NCBI RefSeq assembly: GCF_013408565.1
Contig: NZ_JACBZX010000001.1
Span: 806,001 to 870,000, forward strand
DNA: 64,000 bases
From: Janibacter alkaliphilus
Lineage (GTDB): Bacteria; Actinomycetota; Actinomycetes; Actinomycetales; Dermatophilaceae
Direction of reading: 5' to 3'
Shown: piece after piece, positions 16,825-25,902 of the stretch
Layout: each line of letters starts with the position of its first letter
How positions within the stretch are numbered: the first letter of the stretch is position 1
Notes under the pieces: generated by a model
The model's input: the letters and a program-made list of their open reading frames with translations, nothing else
Told to the model about the DNA's origin: nothing
The model's database searches: none
Translations under genes and position numbers: made by a program

Positions 16825-16845
16825 CCCCGGGCAGAGCCCTCGGGG
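16825..16845. terminator. GC-rich hairpin between convergent genes
   Basis: CCCCG (16825-16829) pairs with CGGGG (16841-16845) and the stem continues inward past a bulged T. It lies in the 56-bp gap between the GNAT gene and the leftward small membrane protein gene, so it could serve both. Confidence 0.4.
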
Positions 16846-16872
16846 CAGCGCTGGACGCTCAGGCGTCGCAGC

Positions 16873-17163
16873 TCAGGCGATGCCGATGGTCTCGCGGTCC
16901 TCGCCGGAGTCGATCGGCTTGTTCGTGTACTGGCCCATGCCCATCTTGCTCATGATCTTGTAGACCACCAGCGCGACGACGACGAGCACCCCGCAGATGA
17001 TCCAGAAGATCATGCCGCCGCCGAGCGCGGCCACGGTGCCGAAGAGCGAGGCGATGAAGGCGATGATGCAGCCGGTCCACATCGCGGTGTGGGTGGCGTG
17101 GCCGAGGTCCTCAGCGGCGTGCGGGCCGGTGGGCGGGCCGGAGAGGCGCGGGTGCGAAGCCAT
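16873..17163 (-). CDS. small membrane protein, DUF6704/HGxxPAAW type
   Basis: 96 residues with two transmembrane helices (about 27-49 and 52-70) and a conserved-looking GHATHTAMWTG entry segment, as in actinobacterial HGxxPAAW/DUF6704 proteins. The cytoplasmic tail ends in DSGEDRETIGIA. The function is unknown. It follows the acyl-CoA synthetase convergently on one side and the GNAT on the other, and is probably a unit of its own. Confidence 0.75.
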   Translation of the reverse strand: MASHPRLSGPPTGPHAAEDLGHATHTAMWTGCIIAFIASLFGTVAALGGGMIFWIICGVLVVVALVVYKIMSKMGMGQYTNKPIDSGEDRETIGIA

Positions 17164-17188
17164 GCCGTCATCATCCCACGACCCGGGG

Positions 17189-18787
17189 TCAGCCGGACGA
17201 CCGGTCGCCCGTCTGCCGGTCCGCGACCAGCGCCCGCCGACGGATCTTGCCGTTGCCGGTGCGCGGCAGCGCCTCGACCAGGACCACCTCGCGGGGCTGC
17301 TTGTACGGCGCGAGCCGGGCCCGGGCGTGCTCCAGGACGGTGCCGGGGTCGAGAGATCCCGGCGCCTGCGGCACGACGAAGGCGGTGATGAGGCTGACCC
17401 CGTCGTCGCCGATCGGCACGGCGGCGACGGCGACCTCGGCGAGACCGGGGACGTCGGCCAGCGCCTGCTCGACCTCGGCGGGCGCGACCCGGTAGCCCAT
17501 CGCCGTCATGACGTCGTCGGCGCGGCCGTGGTGGTGCAGGTAGCCGTCATCGTCGAAGGCGGCCAGGTCGCCGCTGACGAACCAGTTGCCGCGCAGCGCC
17601 TCGGCGCTCTCCTGGGGCCGCTGCCAGTAGCCGAGCATCAGCCCGGGATCGGTGCGGTCGACGGCGAGGCGCCCGACCGACCCCTGCGGCAGCTCGACCT
17701 CCCGACCCTGCTCGAGGGCCTCGGCGTCGAGGACGGCGACCCGTCGGCCCGGCTGGGGTCGGCCCGGGCTGCCGGGACGCACCGGCGTCTCGGGTCCGGC
17801 GGAGACGAAGGTGGAGATCTCGCTCATCCCGAAGGCCTCGTAGAGCGATCGGCCGGTGGCGTCGGTCCAGGCCTCCAGCACCGCGGGCGGCAGCGCCTCG
17901 CCGGCGACCAGGCCGTGCCGGAGGGTAGGCAGGCTGGTCCAGACCGCCGGGCCGCACTCGCGCAGCAGGTGCCGGTAGACGCCGGGGACGGCGGCGAAGA
18001 GCGTCGCCCCGGCCGCCGCGATCAGCCGCGGCCAGACCAGCCGGTCCCGCGGCCCGTCGTAGACGACCGCCGTGGCGCCGAGCGCCCACGGGTCGGTGAG
18101 CCCGACGCCGAGGGTGTAGGTCCAGCTGAGCGCGCCGGCGTGCAGCACGACGTCCTGCGGCCCGAGCCCGTACCAGCCCCGGTGCATCGGACGACGCCCC
18201 CAGGCGGAGCGGTGGGCGTGCAGCACCCCCTTTGGCCGGCCGGTGGTGCCGGAGGTGTAGGTGAGGAAGGCGGGCTCGTCGGGGTCGGTGGCCACGTGGT
18301 CCGGCAGGTCGTCATGTGTCGGCAGTGCGCCGTCGACGGCGTCGGCCGGGAGCACCGGCACCTGCTCCGGGACGGCGAGCGGCAGCGCCGGGTCGTGCAC
18401 CACCGCCGCCGCACCCGAGTCGGCGAGGACGAAGGCGGCCTCGTCGGCGGTGAGCTGGTCGGAGACCGGGACGGCGACCAGCCCGGCAGACATCGCCCCG
18501 AAGAAGGCGATCGGGAAGGCGGCCCGGTTGCCCGTCCGCAGCAGCACCCGGTCACCGCGCTGCAGCCCGAACCCGGTCAGCCGAGCGGCGCAGGCGCGCA
18601 CCGCGGTGTCGACCTGTGCGTAGGTCCAGCGGTCGGCGTCGAGGTGACCGTCGCGGTCGACCCCGTGCGCGACGAGGAGCGCGACGTGGTCTGGCCGGCG
18701 GGCCGCGGGATCGCCGACGCACCACCGGGCCATGGAGAAGGGGGTCGGTGCGGGCTCGGTGCCGGTCCGTGCTGAGGCTTCTCCCAC
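17189..18787 (-). CDS. AMP-dependent acyl-CoA synthetase/ligase
   Basis: 532-residue ANL-superfamily enzyme that activates a carboxylic acid as an acyl-adenylate and then thioester. The AMP-binding P-loop YTSGTTGRPKG is at 177-187, the YEAFGMSE motif is present, the hinge is GRADDVMTAMGYRV, and the catalytic lysine is K514 in GNGKIRR. The sequence is closest in style to benzoate/acyl-CoA ligases with short N-terminal domains. Start is GTG 18787. The cytoplasmic enzyme is a single-gene unit, and its acid substrate is not predictable. Confidence 0.87.
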   Translation of the reverse strand: MGEASARTGTEPAPTPFSMARWCVGDPAARRPDHVALLVAHGVDRDGHLDADRWTYAQVDTAVRACAARLTGFGLQRGDRVLLRTGNRAAFPIAFFGAMSAGLVAVPVSDQLTADEAAFVLADSGAAAVVHDPALPLAVPEQVPVLPADAVDGALPTHDDLPDHVATDPDEPAFLTYTSGTTGRPKGVLHAHRSAWGRRPMHRGWYGLGPQDVVLHAGALSWTYTLGVGLTDPWALGATAVVYDGPRDRLVWPRLIAAAGATLFAAVPGVYRHLLRECGPAVWTSLPTLRHGLVAGEALPPAVLEAWTDATGRSLYEAFGMSEISTFVSAGPETPVRPGSPGRPQPGRRVAVLDAEALEQGREVELPQGSVGRLAVDRTDPGLMLGYWQRPQESAEALRGNWFVSGDLAAFDDDGYLHHHGRADDVMTAMGYRVAPAEVEQALADVPGLAEVAVAAVPIGDDGVSLITAFVVPQAPGSLDPGTVLEHARARLAPYKQPREVVLVEALPRTGNGKIRRRALVADRQTGDRSSG

Positions 18788-18877
18788 GTCGGCAGGCTAG
18801 GCGGTCGGGTCACGCGGTCGGGCCGGACGGTCGGGCTCGGTGGTCAGGTCACGACCGGCGCGACCTAGGGTGGGCGC

Positions 18878-19381
18878 ATGGCCCGCGTCCGCACCGTCAG
18901 CGACTCCGTCGACATCCCCGGGGTCACCCCGCAGCAGGTGTACGAGCAGATCAGCGACCCGACCCGGATGGGTCGGTGGAGCCCGGAGAACACCGGCGCG
19001 GTCGTTGAGCGCGGCGAGGGCAACCTCATCGTGGGCGACGTCTTCGTCGGCAGCAACGCGCGCGGCGGGCGCCGCTGGCACACCCGCTGCGAGGTGAGCG
19101 CGGCCGAGCCGGGCGCGCGGTTCGCCTTCGACGTCGTCGCCTGGGGGCTGGGCTCGCCGCGGCTGCGGCTGCCGGTCGCCGGCTGGGAGTACCGGATGGA
19201 GCCGGTGGGCGACGGCACCCGGGTGACCGAGACGTGGACCGACCACCGGGGATGGCCGGACGTGGTTGCCGGGGTGTTCGACCGCGCGGCGACCGGCGGG
19301 CGCACCTTCGCGCAGTGGCAGGAGGGCAACATCTCCCGCACCCTGGCCCGGCTGCGCGACGACCTCGCCACCGCCACCTGA
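18878..19381 (+). CDS. SRPBCC (START/PYP-like) family protein
   Basis: 167-residue predicted helix-grip protein. The opening VSDSVDIPGVTPQQVYEQISDPTRMGRWSPEN is the standard SRPBCC polyketide-cyclase/dehydratase pattern, and the closing segment ends in a long C-terminal helix (FAQWQEGNISRTLARLRDDLA). Such proteins bind hydrophobic ligands. It is followed by a family A palindromic array and is convergent with the next SDR gene. Confidence 0.8.
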   Translation: MARVRTVSDSVDIPGVTPQQVYEQISDPTRMGRWSPENTGAVVERGEGNLIVGDVFVGSNARGGRRWHTRCEVSAAEPGARFAFDVVAWGLGSPRLRLPVAGWEYRMEPVGDGTRVTETWTDHRGWPDVVAGVFDRAATGGRTFAQWQEGNISRTLARLRDDLATAT

Positions 19382-19417
19382 CCTGCCACTCCCCTTCGCC
19401 CCTTGCCCCCCTCCCTT

Positions 19418-19502
19418 CGTCAACTGCCCGGGCAGTTGACGCAGAAGGGGTGAAAACTGCCCGGGCAGTTGCGGGCGGTGGGGCGAAACTGCCCGGGCAG
19501 TT
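19418..19502. repeat. family A palindromic array: three units
   Basis: Exact copies of AACTGCCCGGGCAGTT start at 19422, 19455 and 19487, that is at 33- and 32-base spacing. The first is extended to a 24-bp perfect palindrome (19418-19441). The array fills the gap between the convergent SRPBCC and SDR genes, the same setting as the array at 4944-5135. Confidence 0.85.
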
Positions 19503-19519
19503 GCGCAGAAGGGGGAGGG

Positions 19520-20407
19520 TCAGGCGGCGCGGCGGGCGGCGGCGCGCTCGCCCTGGCGCTTGCGCACCCGGGCGACCGGACCGGGGAGCGGCTCGCCGCC
19601 CTTGTCCACCCGACCGCCGACGAAGAGCATCACCCGGTCGTAGACCGGGCGGGCGAAACGCTTGCCGTAGAAGGCGAAGCGGGCCTCGCCGTCCGGCAGC
19701 ACGAGGTGCTTCCCGGCGCGGATCTGGGCATAGGCGCTGCTGGCGACCTGGGCCGCGGTGCGCGGGGCGTCGGTGATCAGCGAGGTCGCGGTCTGCTCCA
19801 TCTCCACGTCCTTGCCGTGCAGCGACTCGTGCAGGTTGGTCCGGAAGAAGGAGGGGCAGATCGCCGAGACGGTGATCCCGGCCGGGGCGAGCTCGGCGCG
19901 GGTGGTCTCGGCGAGGGCGACGACGCCCGCCTTCACCGCGTTGTAGGCGGACATCGCCGGCGGGTGCACCAGACCGGCCGCCGAGGCGGTGACGACGATC
20001 CGGCCCGACCCGGCCTGCTTCATCATCGGCACGAAGCTGTGGAAGCCGCGCACCACGCCGAGCAGGTTGATGTCGACGATCCGCTGCCAGTCCTCCAGCG
20101 AGGTCACCTCGATCCGACCGCCGACGGCGATGCCGGCGTTGAGCACGAGCAGGTCGAGGCCGCCCCACCGGGTCTCGACGTCGACCCGTGCCTCGTCCCA
20201 CTGCTCGTCGACGCGCACGTCGAGGCGGCGGTACTCGACGCCCTCGGGCAGGCCGGCCGGGGTCTGCTCGTGGACGTCGGCGACGAGCACCCGGGCACCG
20301 TCGGCGGCGAGCAGCCGGACGAGCTCGAGCCCCAGCCCGGAGGCGCCCCCGGTGACGAGGCAGCGGGCGCCGGCCATCGAAGCCAGGTCGCGGTTCAGCA
20401 GGTTCAT
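19520..20407 (-). CDS. short-chain dehydrogenase/reductase
   Basis: 295-residue NAD(P)-dependent SDR. The cofactor motif is TGGASGLG (19-26), NAG is at 90-92, and the catalytic residues are Ser142, Tyr155 and Lys159 (YNAVK). A basic C-terminal extension (RVRKRQGERAAARRAA) follows the fold, resembling SadH-like enzymes of lipid or alcohol oxidation. The start overlaps the TetR stop by ATGA, making it the last gene of a four-gene operon with diiron oxygenase, ferredoxin-NADP reductase and TetR. It probably oxidises or reduces the oxygenase product (inference). Confidence 0.87.
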   Translation of the reverse strand: MNLLNRDLASMAGARCLVTGGASGLGLELVRLLAADGARVLVADVHEQTPAGLPEGVEYRRLDVRVDEQWDEARVDVETRWGGLDLLVLNAGIAVGGRIEVTSLEDWQRIVDINLLGVVRGFHSFVPMMKQAGSGRIVVTASAAGLVHPPAMSAYNAVKAGVVALAETTRAELAPAGITVSAICPSFFRTNLHESLHGKDVEMEQTATSLITDAPRTAAQVASSAYAQIRAGKHLVLPDGEARFAFYGKRFARPVYDRVMLFVGGRVDKGGEPLPGPVARVRKRQGERAAARRAA

Positions 20408-21246
20408 GCGGTGTCCCTTTCGTCGGGTCCGTCGCCGGCGGGAGGCCGGGGCGGGGTGGTCTGGTCGGTGGTCTGGTCGAGCTCGGCGTCAGCCGCGTCG
20501 TCAGAGGTCTCGTCGGTCTCGTCGCCCGCCATGCCGGCCAGCTCGGCGAGCCGGGTGTCGCGCTCCAGCGGGATGCCGAGCACCTGCGCGTGGCCGGCCA
20601 TGATGAACCACACCGACTCGCTGGCCAGGTGCACCAGCAGCTCGCGCGGCGGCGGGGTGGTCTGGGCGACCCAGCGGCGCACGGTGCCGACGACGGCCTC
20701 GACGAGCCCGTGCACGAGGGGGTCGACGGTGGCTCGTTCGGCCGGGCTGACCTGCACCCCGTAGTCGTCGAGCGCGCCGTGCACGATGTGCGTGACCACC
20801 TGGGCGATCTCGGAGATGCCGCGCTGCACCGGCCCGTCGGACAGCCGCGCGCCGGAGTCGATGATCCGCAGCAGCGACGGGTGCGCCTCAGCCCAGCCGA
20901 CGTAGACGCCGATGGCGTCCCGGATGAGCGTGATCAGCGTCTTGGCGGTGTCCAGCTCGAGCAGGATCTCGCGGGCGAGGCGGTGCGCCACCTCGACCTG
21001 CATCGCCACCTCGAGCTCGCGGCGGTCGGCGAAGTAGCGGTAGACCGCCGGCCGTCGCAGCCCGGCCCGCACCGCGATCTGGTCCAGGGTCACCGTCGCC
21101 CCGGGGGCGTGGTCCTCGGCGACCTCCAGGGCTGCGTCGAGGATCAGCCGTCGTCGGGTGCGGTTGTGCTCGGCCCAGCGCGCTCGCCGGCCGTCCCGGG
21201 TGACCTCGCCCTGGGCGAGCGGGGCGTCGTCGGAGGTGGTGCTCAC
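20404..21246 (-). CDS. TetR-family transcriptional regulator
   Basis: 280 residues. The N-terminal helix-turn-helix reads VTLDQIAVRAGLRRPAVYRYFADRRELEVAM. The ligand-binding domain follows, then an acidic unstructured tail (DETDETSDDAADAELDQTTDQTT). The GTG start at 21246 overlaps the ferredoxin reductase stop (GTGA), and the longer frame upstream is shadow coding. Being inside the operon, it likely represses the operon itself and perhaps the neighbouring hydrolase/monooxygenase operon, whose promoter region carries a similar GAGTAAC-containing site. Confidence 0.87.
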   Translation of the reverse strand: MSTTSDDAPLAQGEVTRDGRRARWAEHNRTRRRLILDAALEVAEDHAPGATVTLDQIAVRAGLRRPAVYRYFADRRELEVAMQVEVAHRLAREILLELDTAKTLITLIRDAIGVYVGWAEAHPSLLRIIDSGARLSDGPVQRGISEIAQVVTHIVHGALDDYGVQVSPAERATVDPLVHGLVEAVVGTVRRWVAQTTPPPRELLVHLASESVWFIMAGHAQVLGIPLERDTRLAELAGMAGDETDETSDDAADAELDQTTDQTTPPRPPAGDGPDERDTA

Positions 21247-22856
21247 CGGGCCAGCTCCAGCAGCTCGTCGCGCGCGACCACCTTCGCCCGGTCGGCGCCA
21301 CGCGCCTCGCCACGGCGCCGCTCCTCGGCGTCGATGCGTCGCCAGCCGCCCTCGTCGACGACCTGGACCCCGCGCTCGGCGAGCAGCGCGTCGACCGCGC
21401 TCCGGCCGCGGCGCGGCGGCGGGACGAGGCCGGCGTCGAGGTCGTCGACGAGGCTGGTCACGCTCTCCTGGGCGCACGCCTTGTTCGTGCCGATGAAGCC
21501 GCGCGGCCCGCGCTTGATCCACCCGGCGACGTAGCGGCCCGGGCGCACCCGGCCCTGCTCGTGCGGCACCGTGCCGGCCGCCTCGTCGAAGGGCAGGCCG
21601 GGCACCGGAACTCCCCGGTAGCCGACGCTGCGCAGCACCAGCCCGGCCGGGACGTGCTCGACCGTCTCCGTCGGCTCAGCACGCACCGCCCCGCTCTCGT
21701 CGGTGACCAGGCGGGTGCGGGCGACGTCGACACCGGTGACCCGGCCGTCGCCGGTGATCCGCACCGGGGCGGCGGTGAAGCGCAGCACGATCCGGCGGGG
21801 GTGGCCCTGCTCCGGGGTCGCGGCGATCTCGGCGAGCAGCCGCGAGGCCGGGTCGTCCCCGGCCAGGCTGCCCTTCGGCGCCTCGACGACGATTTCGACG
21901 TCGGGCAGGGTGCGCAGCCCGACCAGCTCGGGCACGGTGAAGGCGGCCTGCGCCGGGCCGCGACGGCCCAGGACGAGCACCTCGCGCACCGCACCAGCCG
22001 CGAGGGCGTCGAGCGCCGGTGCGGCGATGTCGGTGGCCGACAGCGCGGCCGGGTCGGCGGTGAGCACCCGGGCGACGTCGAGGGCGACGTTGCCGTTGCC
22101 GATGACGACGACCCGTTCGTGGTCCAGCCGCGGACCGTCCTGGGCGTCCGGGTGGCCGTTGTACCAGGCGACGACCTCGGTGGCCGAGGTCGAACCCGGC
22201 AGGTCCTCGCCGGGGATGCCCAGGCTGCGGTCGGCCGAGGCACCGACGGTGTAGATCACCGCGTCGTAGCTCGCGCCGAGCTCCTCGTCGGTGACGTCGC
22301 GCCCGACCTCGACGCCCAGCCGGTAGGTCACCCGCGGCTCGGACTCGATCTTGCGGAAGAGGATCTCCACGAGCTTGGTCCGCTGGTGGTCCGGTGCCAC
22401 CCCGGCCCGCACCAGGCCGTACGGCGTCGGGACGCGGTCGTAGATGTCCACCGCGCTCACCTCGGGGTGGCGCAGCAGCTCGTCGGTGGTGAAGAGCCCG
22501 GCCGGTCCGGCGCCGACGACGGCGACCCGCAGTCGCCGGTCGCGGTCGCGCAGCCGGCGCTGCTGCGGCACGAGGGCCATCGGCTGCCGTTCGTCGTGCG
22601 GGTTCTCCTCGTAGTAGGCGGCGTTCATCGCGACGAAGGCCTCCTCCCCCTTCGTCAGGGCGGTGACGGGCTTGATCGCGTCCACCGGGCAGGCGGTGAC
22701 GCAGGCGCCGCAGCCGACGCAGGTGCGCGGGTCGACGTACAGCATCTCGGTGGTGCCGAAGCCGGGCTCGCCCGGCGCCGGGTGGATGCAGTTGACCGGG
22801 CAGGCGACGACGCAGGAGGCGTCGACGCAGCACGACTGGGTGATGACGTGGGGCAT
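21243..22856 (-). CDS. ferredoxin-NADP reductase fused to an N-terminal seven-iron ferredoxin (FprB type)
   Basis: 537 residues. The N-terminal 55 form a 3Fe-4S/4Fe-4S ferredoxin (cysteines in CVDASCVVACPVNC and TCVGCGACVTACPVD). This is fused to an adrenodoxin-reductase-like flavoprotein with the FAD loop VAVVGAGPAGLFTTDELL and the NADP loop VVVIGNGNVALDVARVL. It passes electrons from NADPH through FAD to ferredoxin. It lies 64 bp after the diiron oxygenase stop in the same operon, so it is the likely electron supply for that oxygenase. Mycobacterial FprB has the same two-part build. Confidence 0.92.
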   Translation of the reverse strand: MPHVITQSCCVDASCVVACPVNCIHPAPGEPGFGTTEMLYVDPRTCVGCGACVTACPVDAIKPVTALTKGEEAFVAMNAAYYEENPHDERQPMALVPQQRRLRDRDRRLRVAVVGAGPAGLFTTDELLRHPEVSAVDIYDRVPTPYGLVRAGVAPDHQRTKLVEILFRKIESEPRVTYRLGVEVGRDVTDEELGASYDAVIYTVGASADRSLGIPGEDLPGSTSATEVVAWYNGHPDAQDGPRLDHERVVVIGNGNVALDVARVLTADPAALSATDIAAPALDALAAGAVREVLVLGRRGPAQAAFTVPELVGLRTLPDVEIVVEAPKGSLAGDDPASRLLAEIAATPEQGHPRRIVLRFTAAPVRITGDGRVTGVDVARTRLVTDESGAVRAEPTETVEHVPAGLVLRSVGYRGVPVPGLPFDEAAGTVPHEQGRVRPGRYVAGWIKRGPRGFIGTNKACAQESVTSLVDDLDAGLVPPPRRGRSAVDALLAERGVQVVDEGGWRRIDAEERRRGEARGADRAKVVARDELLELAR

Positions 22857-22920
22857 GGCACTCCCGGGGAGGGATGGTCCGCGGGCGCGGACGGGCGGGG
22901 CGAAGGGGGTGGGTCGGGCC

Positions 22921-23910
22921 TCAGGCGGCGGCCGAGGCGGGCTCGCTGCGGTAGCGCGAGGGGCGCCCGTCGATACCCATGCGCCGCCACAGCCGGCGGG
23001 CCGGCCGGTTCATGATGCCGATGTCCTCGCAGAGGGCGCGCACGTCGGCGAAGAGGTCCCGCAGGAACTTCCGCGAGCTGTCCGAGCCCCAGAACATCTC
23101 GGCGTAGACCTCGTCCGGCAGCCCCATGTCGCGGCGGGCGCGGGCCGAGGGCTTCATGATCTCGTCGCACAGCCAGCGCATGATCAGCGGCGTGAGCACC
23201 GAGAGGAAGGCGCGCTGCCCGCGACCCATGCCCTGCGTGGTGTTGCGCAGGTAGTGGTGCGCGAAGCCGATGTGGCGGGCCTCCTCGGCGACGTGGATCT
23301 GCATGATCCGCTGCACCAGCGGGTGCATGGCGTGCTCGGAGCGCAGCAGCGACTTCTGCAGGTGGTCGATCGGCTCCTCGCCGGCGAGCACCCCGACGAA
23401 GAAGGCCACCGGCAGCACCCGGGCGAACTGCGGCAGCAGCATGCCCACCGCGCGGAAGACCACCGAGCCGCCGGCCACGGGCATCCCGGAGCGGTTGACG
23501 AACTCCTGGAACATCTGGGTGTGGTGGCACTCCTCCGTCGCCTCGTGCGTGGAGTAGCGGAAGGAGCGGTCGTTGTTCGGCAGGCCGAAGGCGTAGTTCA
23601 TCAGGCCGCTGATGAGGATCTGCTCGAACTGCAGACCGACCTTCATGATGTTCGCCTGCCGGTAGAGACCCACCCGGGCCTGCTCCTGCGGCGAGAGCGC
23701 CTGGTACCAGGGGTGACCGCCGACGATGTCGTGCGCCGGGAGGACGAAGCGCGGGTCGTGCGGGTCGATCTCGTAGGCGTCCCAGTCGATGTCGACGAAG
23801 GCGTCGAAGTGCTGCTCTACCGAGGCCTCGGACAGCTCGAGCAGCGAGGCCTGGTAGCTGTCGTCGTCGGCGGGCACCCGGTAGTTCGGGATCTGCTGCG
23901 TGCTGGTCAT
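22921..23910 (-). CDS. diiron oxygenase, AurF/ferritin-like family
   Basis: 329-residue helical-bundle non-haem diiron protein. Candidate metal ligands are Glu96, Glu127-x-x-His130, Glu179, His206 and Glu210-x-x-His213, the spacing of AurF-type N-oxygenases. Family members hydroxylate amines or C-H bonds using O2 and two electrons. The ATG at 23910 follows GAGGTGAGCAGG; an in-frame extension upstream is not coding-like. It is the first gene of the operon, followed by its probable reductase. Whether this is an amine oxygenase or a lipid or hydrocarbon hydroxylase cannot be told. Confidence 0.85.
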   Translation of the reverse strand: MTSTQQIPNYRVPADDDSYQASLLELSEASVEQHFDAFVDIDWDAYEIDPHDPRFVLPAHDIVGGHPWYQALSPQEQARVGLYRQANIMKVGLQFEQILISGLMNYAFGLPNNDRSFRYSTHEATEECHHTQMFQEFVNRSGMPVAGGSVVFRAVGMLLPQFARVLPVAFFVGVLAGEEPIDHLQKSLLRSEHAMHPLVQRIMQIHVAEEARHIGFAHHYLRNTTQGMGRGQRAFLSVLTPLIMRWLCDEIMKPSARARRDMGLPDEVYAEMFWGSDSSRKFLRDLFADVRALCEDIGIMNRPARRLWRRMGIDGRPSRYRSEPASAAA

Positions 23911-23949
23911 CCTGCTCACCTCGTTGAGAGCGGTTGGCGTCGCCGCCAA

Positions 23950-23964
23950 GTTACTCTCGCGTAG
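23950..23964 (-). promoter_or_regulatory. candidate TetR operator, site 1
   Basis: On the minus strand the 15-mer CTACGCGAGAGTAAC lies 40 bases before the diiron oxygenase start and downstream of a TATTTA hexamer. It matches the site at 28427-28441 at 11 of 15 positions, including the identical GAGTAAC end. Two similar sites at the heads of two adjacent oxidation operons suggest one shared regulator. Confidence 0.35.
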
Positions 23965-24020
23965 CCAGCGCTGTAAATACCCGGGACACCATGTATCACC
24001 TAATGGTGGGTGGTGGCTCA

Positions 24021-24080
24021 GGTGGGCGAGCCCCGGCTCGCGTGGGCGAGCCCGGTCAGAGGTGGCGAGCCCGGGCCCGG
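24021..24080. repeat. 20-bp degenerate tandem repeat, three units
   Basis: Units start at 24021, 24041 and 24061 and share GTGGGCGAGCCCGG with small changes. The repeat is non-coding, between the aldo/keto reductase gene and the diiron oxygenase promoter. Confidence 0.7.
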
Positions 24081-24122
24081 GTGGGCCGATGACCTCGAAG
24101 GGGGCGGGCCCCCCCCCTTCGG

Positions 24123-24953
24123 TCACATCTCCTCGTGCAGGTCCGGGTCCCCGTCGAAGAGCCTGCCGTCCTCGCGGGCGAGCCCGCCGATGGCGGAGAC
24201 CTCGGCAGAGGTGAGCGCGACCTGCGCGGCCGCGAGGTTCTCCTGCTGGCGCTGCGGGCTGGTGGACTTCGGCAGCGGGAGCGAGCCGACCGCCAGGTGC
24301 CAGGCGAGGATGACCTGGCCGGGGGTGGCGCCGTGGGCCTGCGCGGCGGCGACCACCGGGGCGGCGTCGAAGGGGGCCTCGCGCTTGCCCATCGGCGACC
24401 AGGCCTGGGTGAGGATGCCCCGCTCGGCGTCGGCGGCGCGCTGGGCGTCCTGCGGGAAGAGCGGGTGCAGCTCGATCTGGTTGATCGCCGGGGTGACGCC
24501 GGTGGCCTCGACGAGGGCGTCGAGGTGGGCGGCGGTGAAGTTGCTGACCCCGATGTGCCGGACGAGCCCGGCCTGCTGGGCGTCGATGAGGCCTTCCCAG
24601 GCGGTGACGAAGAGGCCCTGGGACGGGTTGGGCCAGTGGATGAGCACCGCGTCGAGCTCGTCGAGCCCCATGATCTCGAGCGAGGTCTCGATGCTGCGGC
24701 GCGCGTTGCCGTGGTCGCGGCCGGGGATCTTCGTCTGGATGAAGAGCTCGTCGCGCGGGACGCCGCTGGCGCGCACGGCCTCGGCCACCTCGCGCTCGTT
24801 GCGGTAGTTCACCGCGGTGTCGAGCAGCCGGTAGCCGACCTCGATGGCCGAGCGGATCGCGGCGACGCCGTCGTCGCCGCGCAGTGGGTAGGTGCCGAAG
24901 CCAATCGCGGGCAGGGTGGTGCCGTCGGCGAGGGAGCGGGTGGTCTGCGTCAT
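24123..24953 (-). CDS. aldo/keto reductase
   Basis: 276-residue NADPH-dependent carbonyl reductase of the AKR5-like (2,5-diketo-gluconate reductase) group. The catalytic tetrad is Asp45, Tyr50, Lys75 and His106 (DTAVNYRNE, QTKIPG, LIHWPNP). The cofactor end reads SLPLPKSTSPQRQQENL. The ATG at 24953 is used because the family begins about 12 residues before GFGTYPLRG; 33 upstream codons are not conserved-looking. It sits 79 bp after the SDR in the hydrolase-monooxygenase operon and may reduce aldehydes or ketones made there. Confidence 0.9.
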   Translation of the reverse strand: MTQTTRSLADGTTLPAIGFGTYPLRGDDGVAAIRSAIEVGYRLLDTAVNYRNEREVAEAVRASGVPRDELFIQTKIPGRDHGNARRSIETSLEIMGLDELDAVLIHWPNPSQGLFVTAWEGLIDAQQAGLVRHIGVSNFTAAHLDALVEATGVTPAINQIELHPLFPQDAQRAADAERGILTQAWSPMGKREAPFDAAPVVAAAQAHGATPGQVILAWHLAVGSLPLPKSTSPQRQQENLAAAQVALTSAEVSAIGGLAREDGRLFDGDPDLHEEM

Positions 24954-25032
24954 ACCTCCACCGTAGGTCGCGCGACCGGGGGCGCGCGTGGCGGGGAGGT
25001 CGCCGCGCGCACGTGAAGCAGCGGGCGGACCT

Positions 25033-25902
25033 TCAGCGTCGGGTCGCGCCACCCATGAGCCGCTGCATCACCGGCCAGTACCGCCCGGGTAGCACCCGGG
25101 CGAGGATGTCGAGCGCCTTGGCGTCCTTGCCGATGAGCAGCCGCGGACGTCGCGCGATCGCCGCCTCGAGGATCTCCTCGGCCGCCTGGTCCGCCGGGTA
25201 GGAGAGCATCTTGGCGAAGGCGCGCTGGTGCCGCGCCGCCTCCTCCGGGTCGACGTCGGCGGCCACCCGGGCGTTGCGGGCGATCCCGGTGCGGATCCCG
25301 CCGGGATGCACGCTGGTCACCCCCACCGGCGCACCCAGCGAGGCGAGCTCGCTGCGCAGCGACTCGGAGAAGCCGCGCAGCCCGAACTTGCTCGTCGAGT
25401 ACGCCGACTGCCCCGCCGGACCGACGAGCCCGAAGAGGCTCGAGGTGTTGACGACGTGACCGCGCCGGTTGTCGAGCATGAAGGGGAGCACCGCCCGGGT
25501 GATCCGGATCGGCGCCAGCAGGTTGATCTCCAGCAACCCGTCGAAGTCGTCCGGCGAGGTCTGCTCGAAGGTGCCGCCGAGCGCCACCCCGGCGTTGTTG
25601 ACCAGCAGCGTGATCTCCGGGTGAGTCTCGACCACCTCGGCGACCACCGCGTCGGTGGCCGTGCGGTCGGCGAGGTCCACCGGGTAGGTGGTCACGCTCG
25701 CCGCCGGAGCCTGGGCGTCGATCTCGGCGGCCACCCGGGCCAGCCCCTCGGCGTCCCGGTCCAGCAGCACGACGTCACCGCCGCGGCGGCACCACCCCTT
25801 CGCCAGGTGCTCGCCCATCCCGCCGGCGGCGCCGGTGATCAGCGCCAGGGCACCGGTCGGTTCCAGCGCGGGGAGCTCCCCGCGCCGGTGCCTGCCGCTC
25901 AC
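25033..25902 (-). CDS. short-chain dehydrogenase/reductase
   Basis: 289 residues with TGAAGGMG cofactor motif (23-30), NNAG, and the catalytic NTSS...YSTSK set. A C-terminal membrane-associating segment (ILARVLPGRYWPVMQRLMG) resembles SadH/acyl-alcohol dehydrogenases of the mycobacterial mymA operon. The GTG start at 25902 overlaps the monooxygenase stop by GTGA, so the two are co-translated. It probably oxidises an alcohol to the ketone used by the monooxygenase, or the reverse (inference). Confidence 0.88.
   Translation of the reverse strand: MSGRHRRGELPALEPTGALALITGAAGGMGEHLAKGWCRRGGDVVLLDRDAEGLARVAAEIDAQAPAASVTTYPVDLADRTATDAVVAEVVETHPEITLLVNNAGVALGGTFEQTSPDDFDGLLEINLLAPIRITRAVLPFMLDNRRGHVVNTSSLFGLVGPAGQSAYSTSKFGLRGFSESLRSELASLGAPVGVTSVHPGGIRTGIARNARVAADVDPEEAARHQRAFAKMLSYPADQAAEEILEAAIARRPRLLIGKDAKALDILARVLPGRYWPVMQRLMGGATRR

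Noticed and set aside
23987..24008. CACCAT-N10-ATGGTG dyad upstream of the diiron oxygenase
   Set aside because: Six-base arms of common composition; kept out because the GAGTAAC-type site shared between the two operons is the better candidate.
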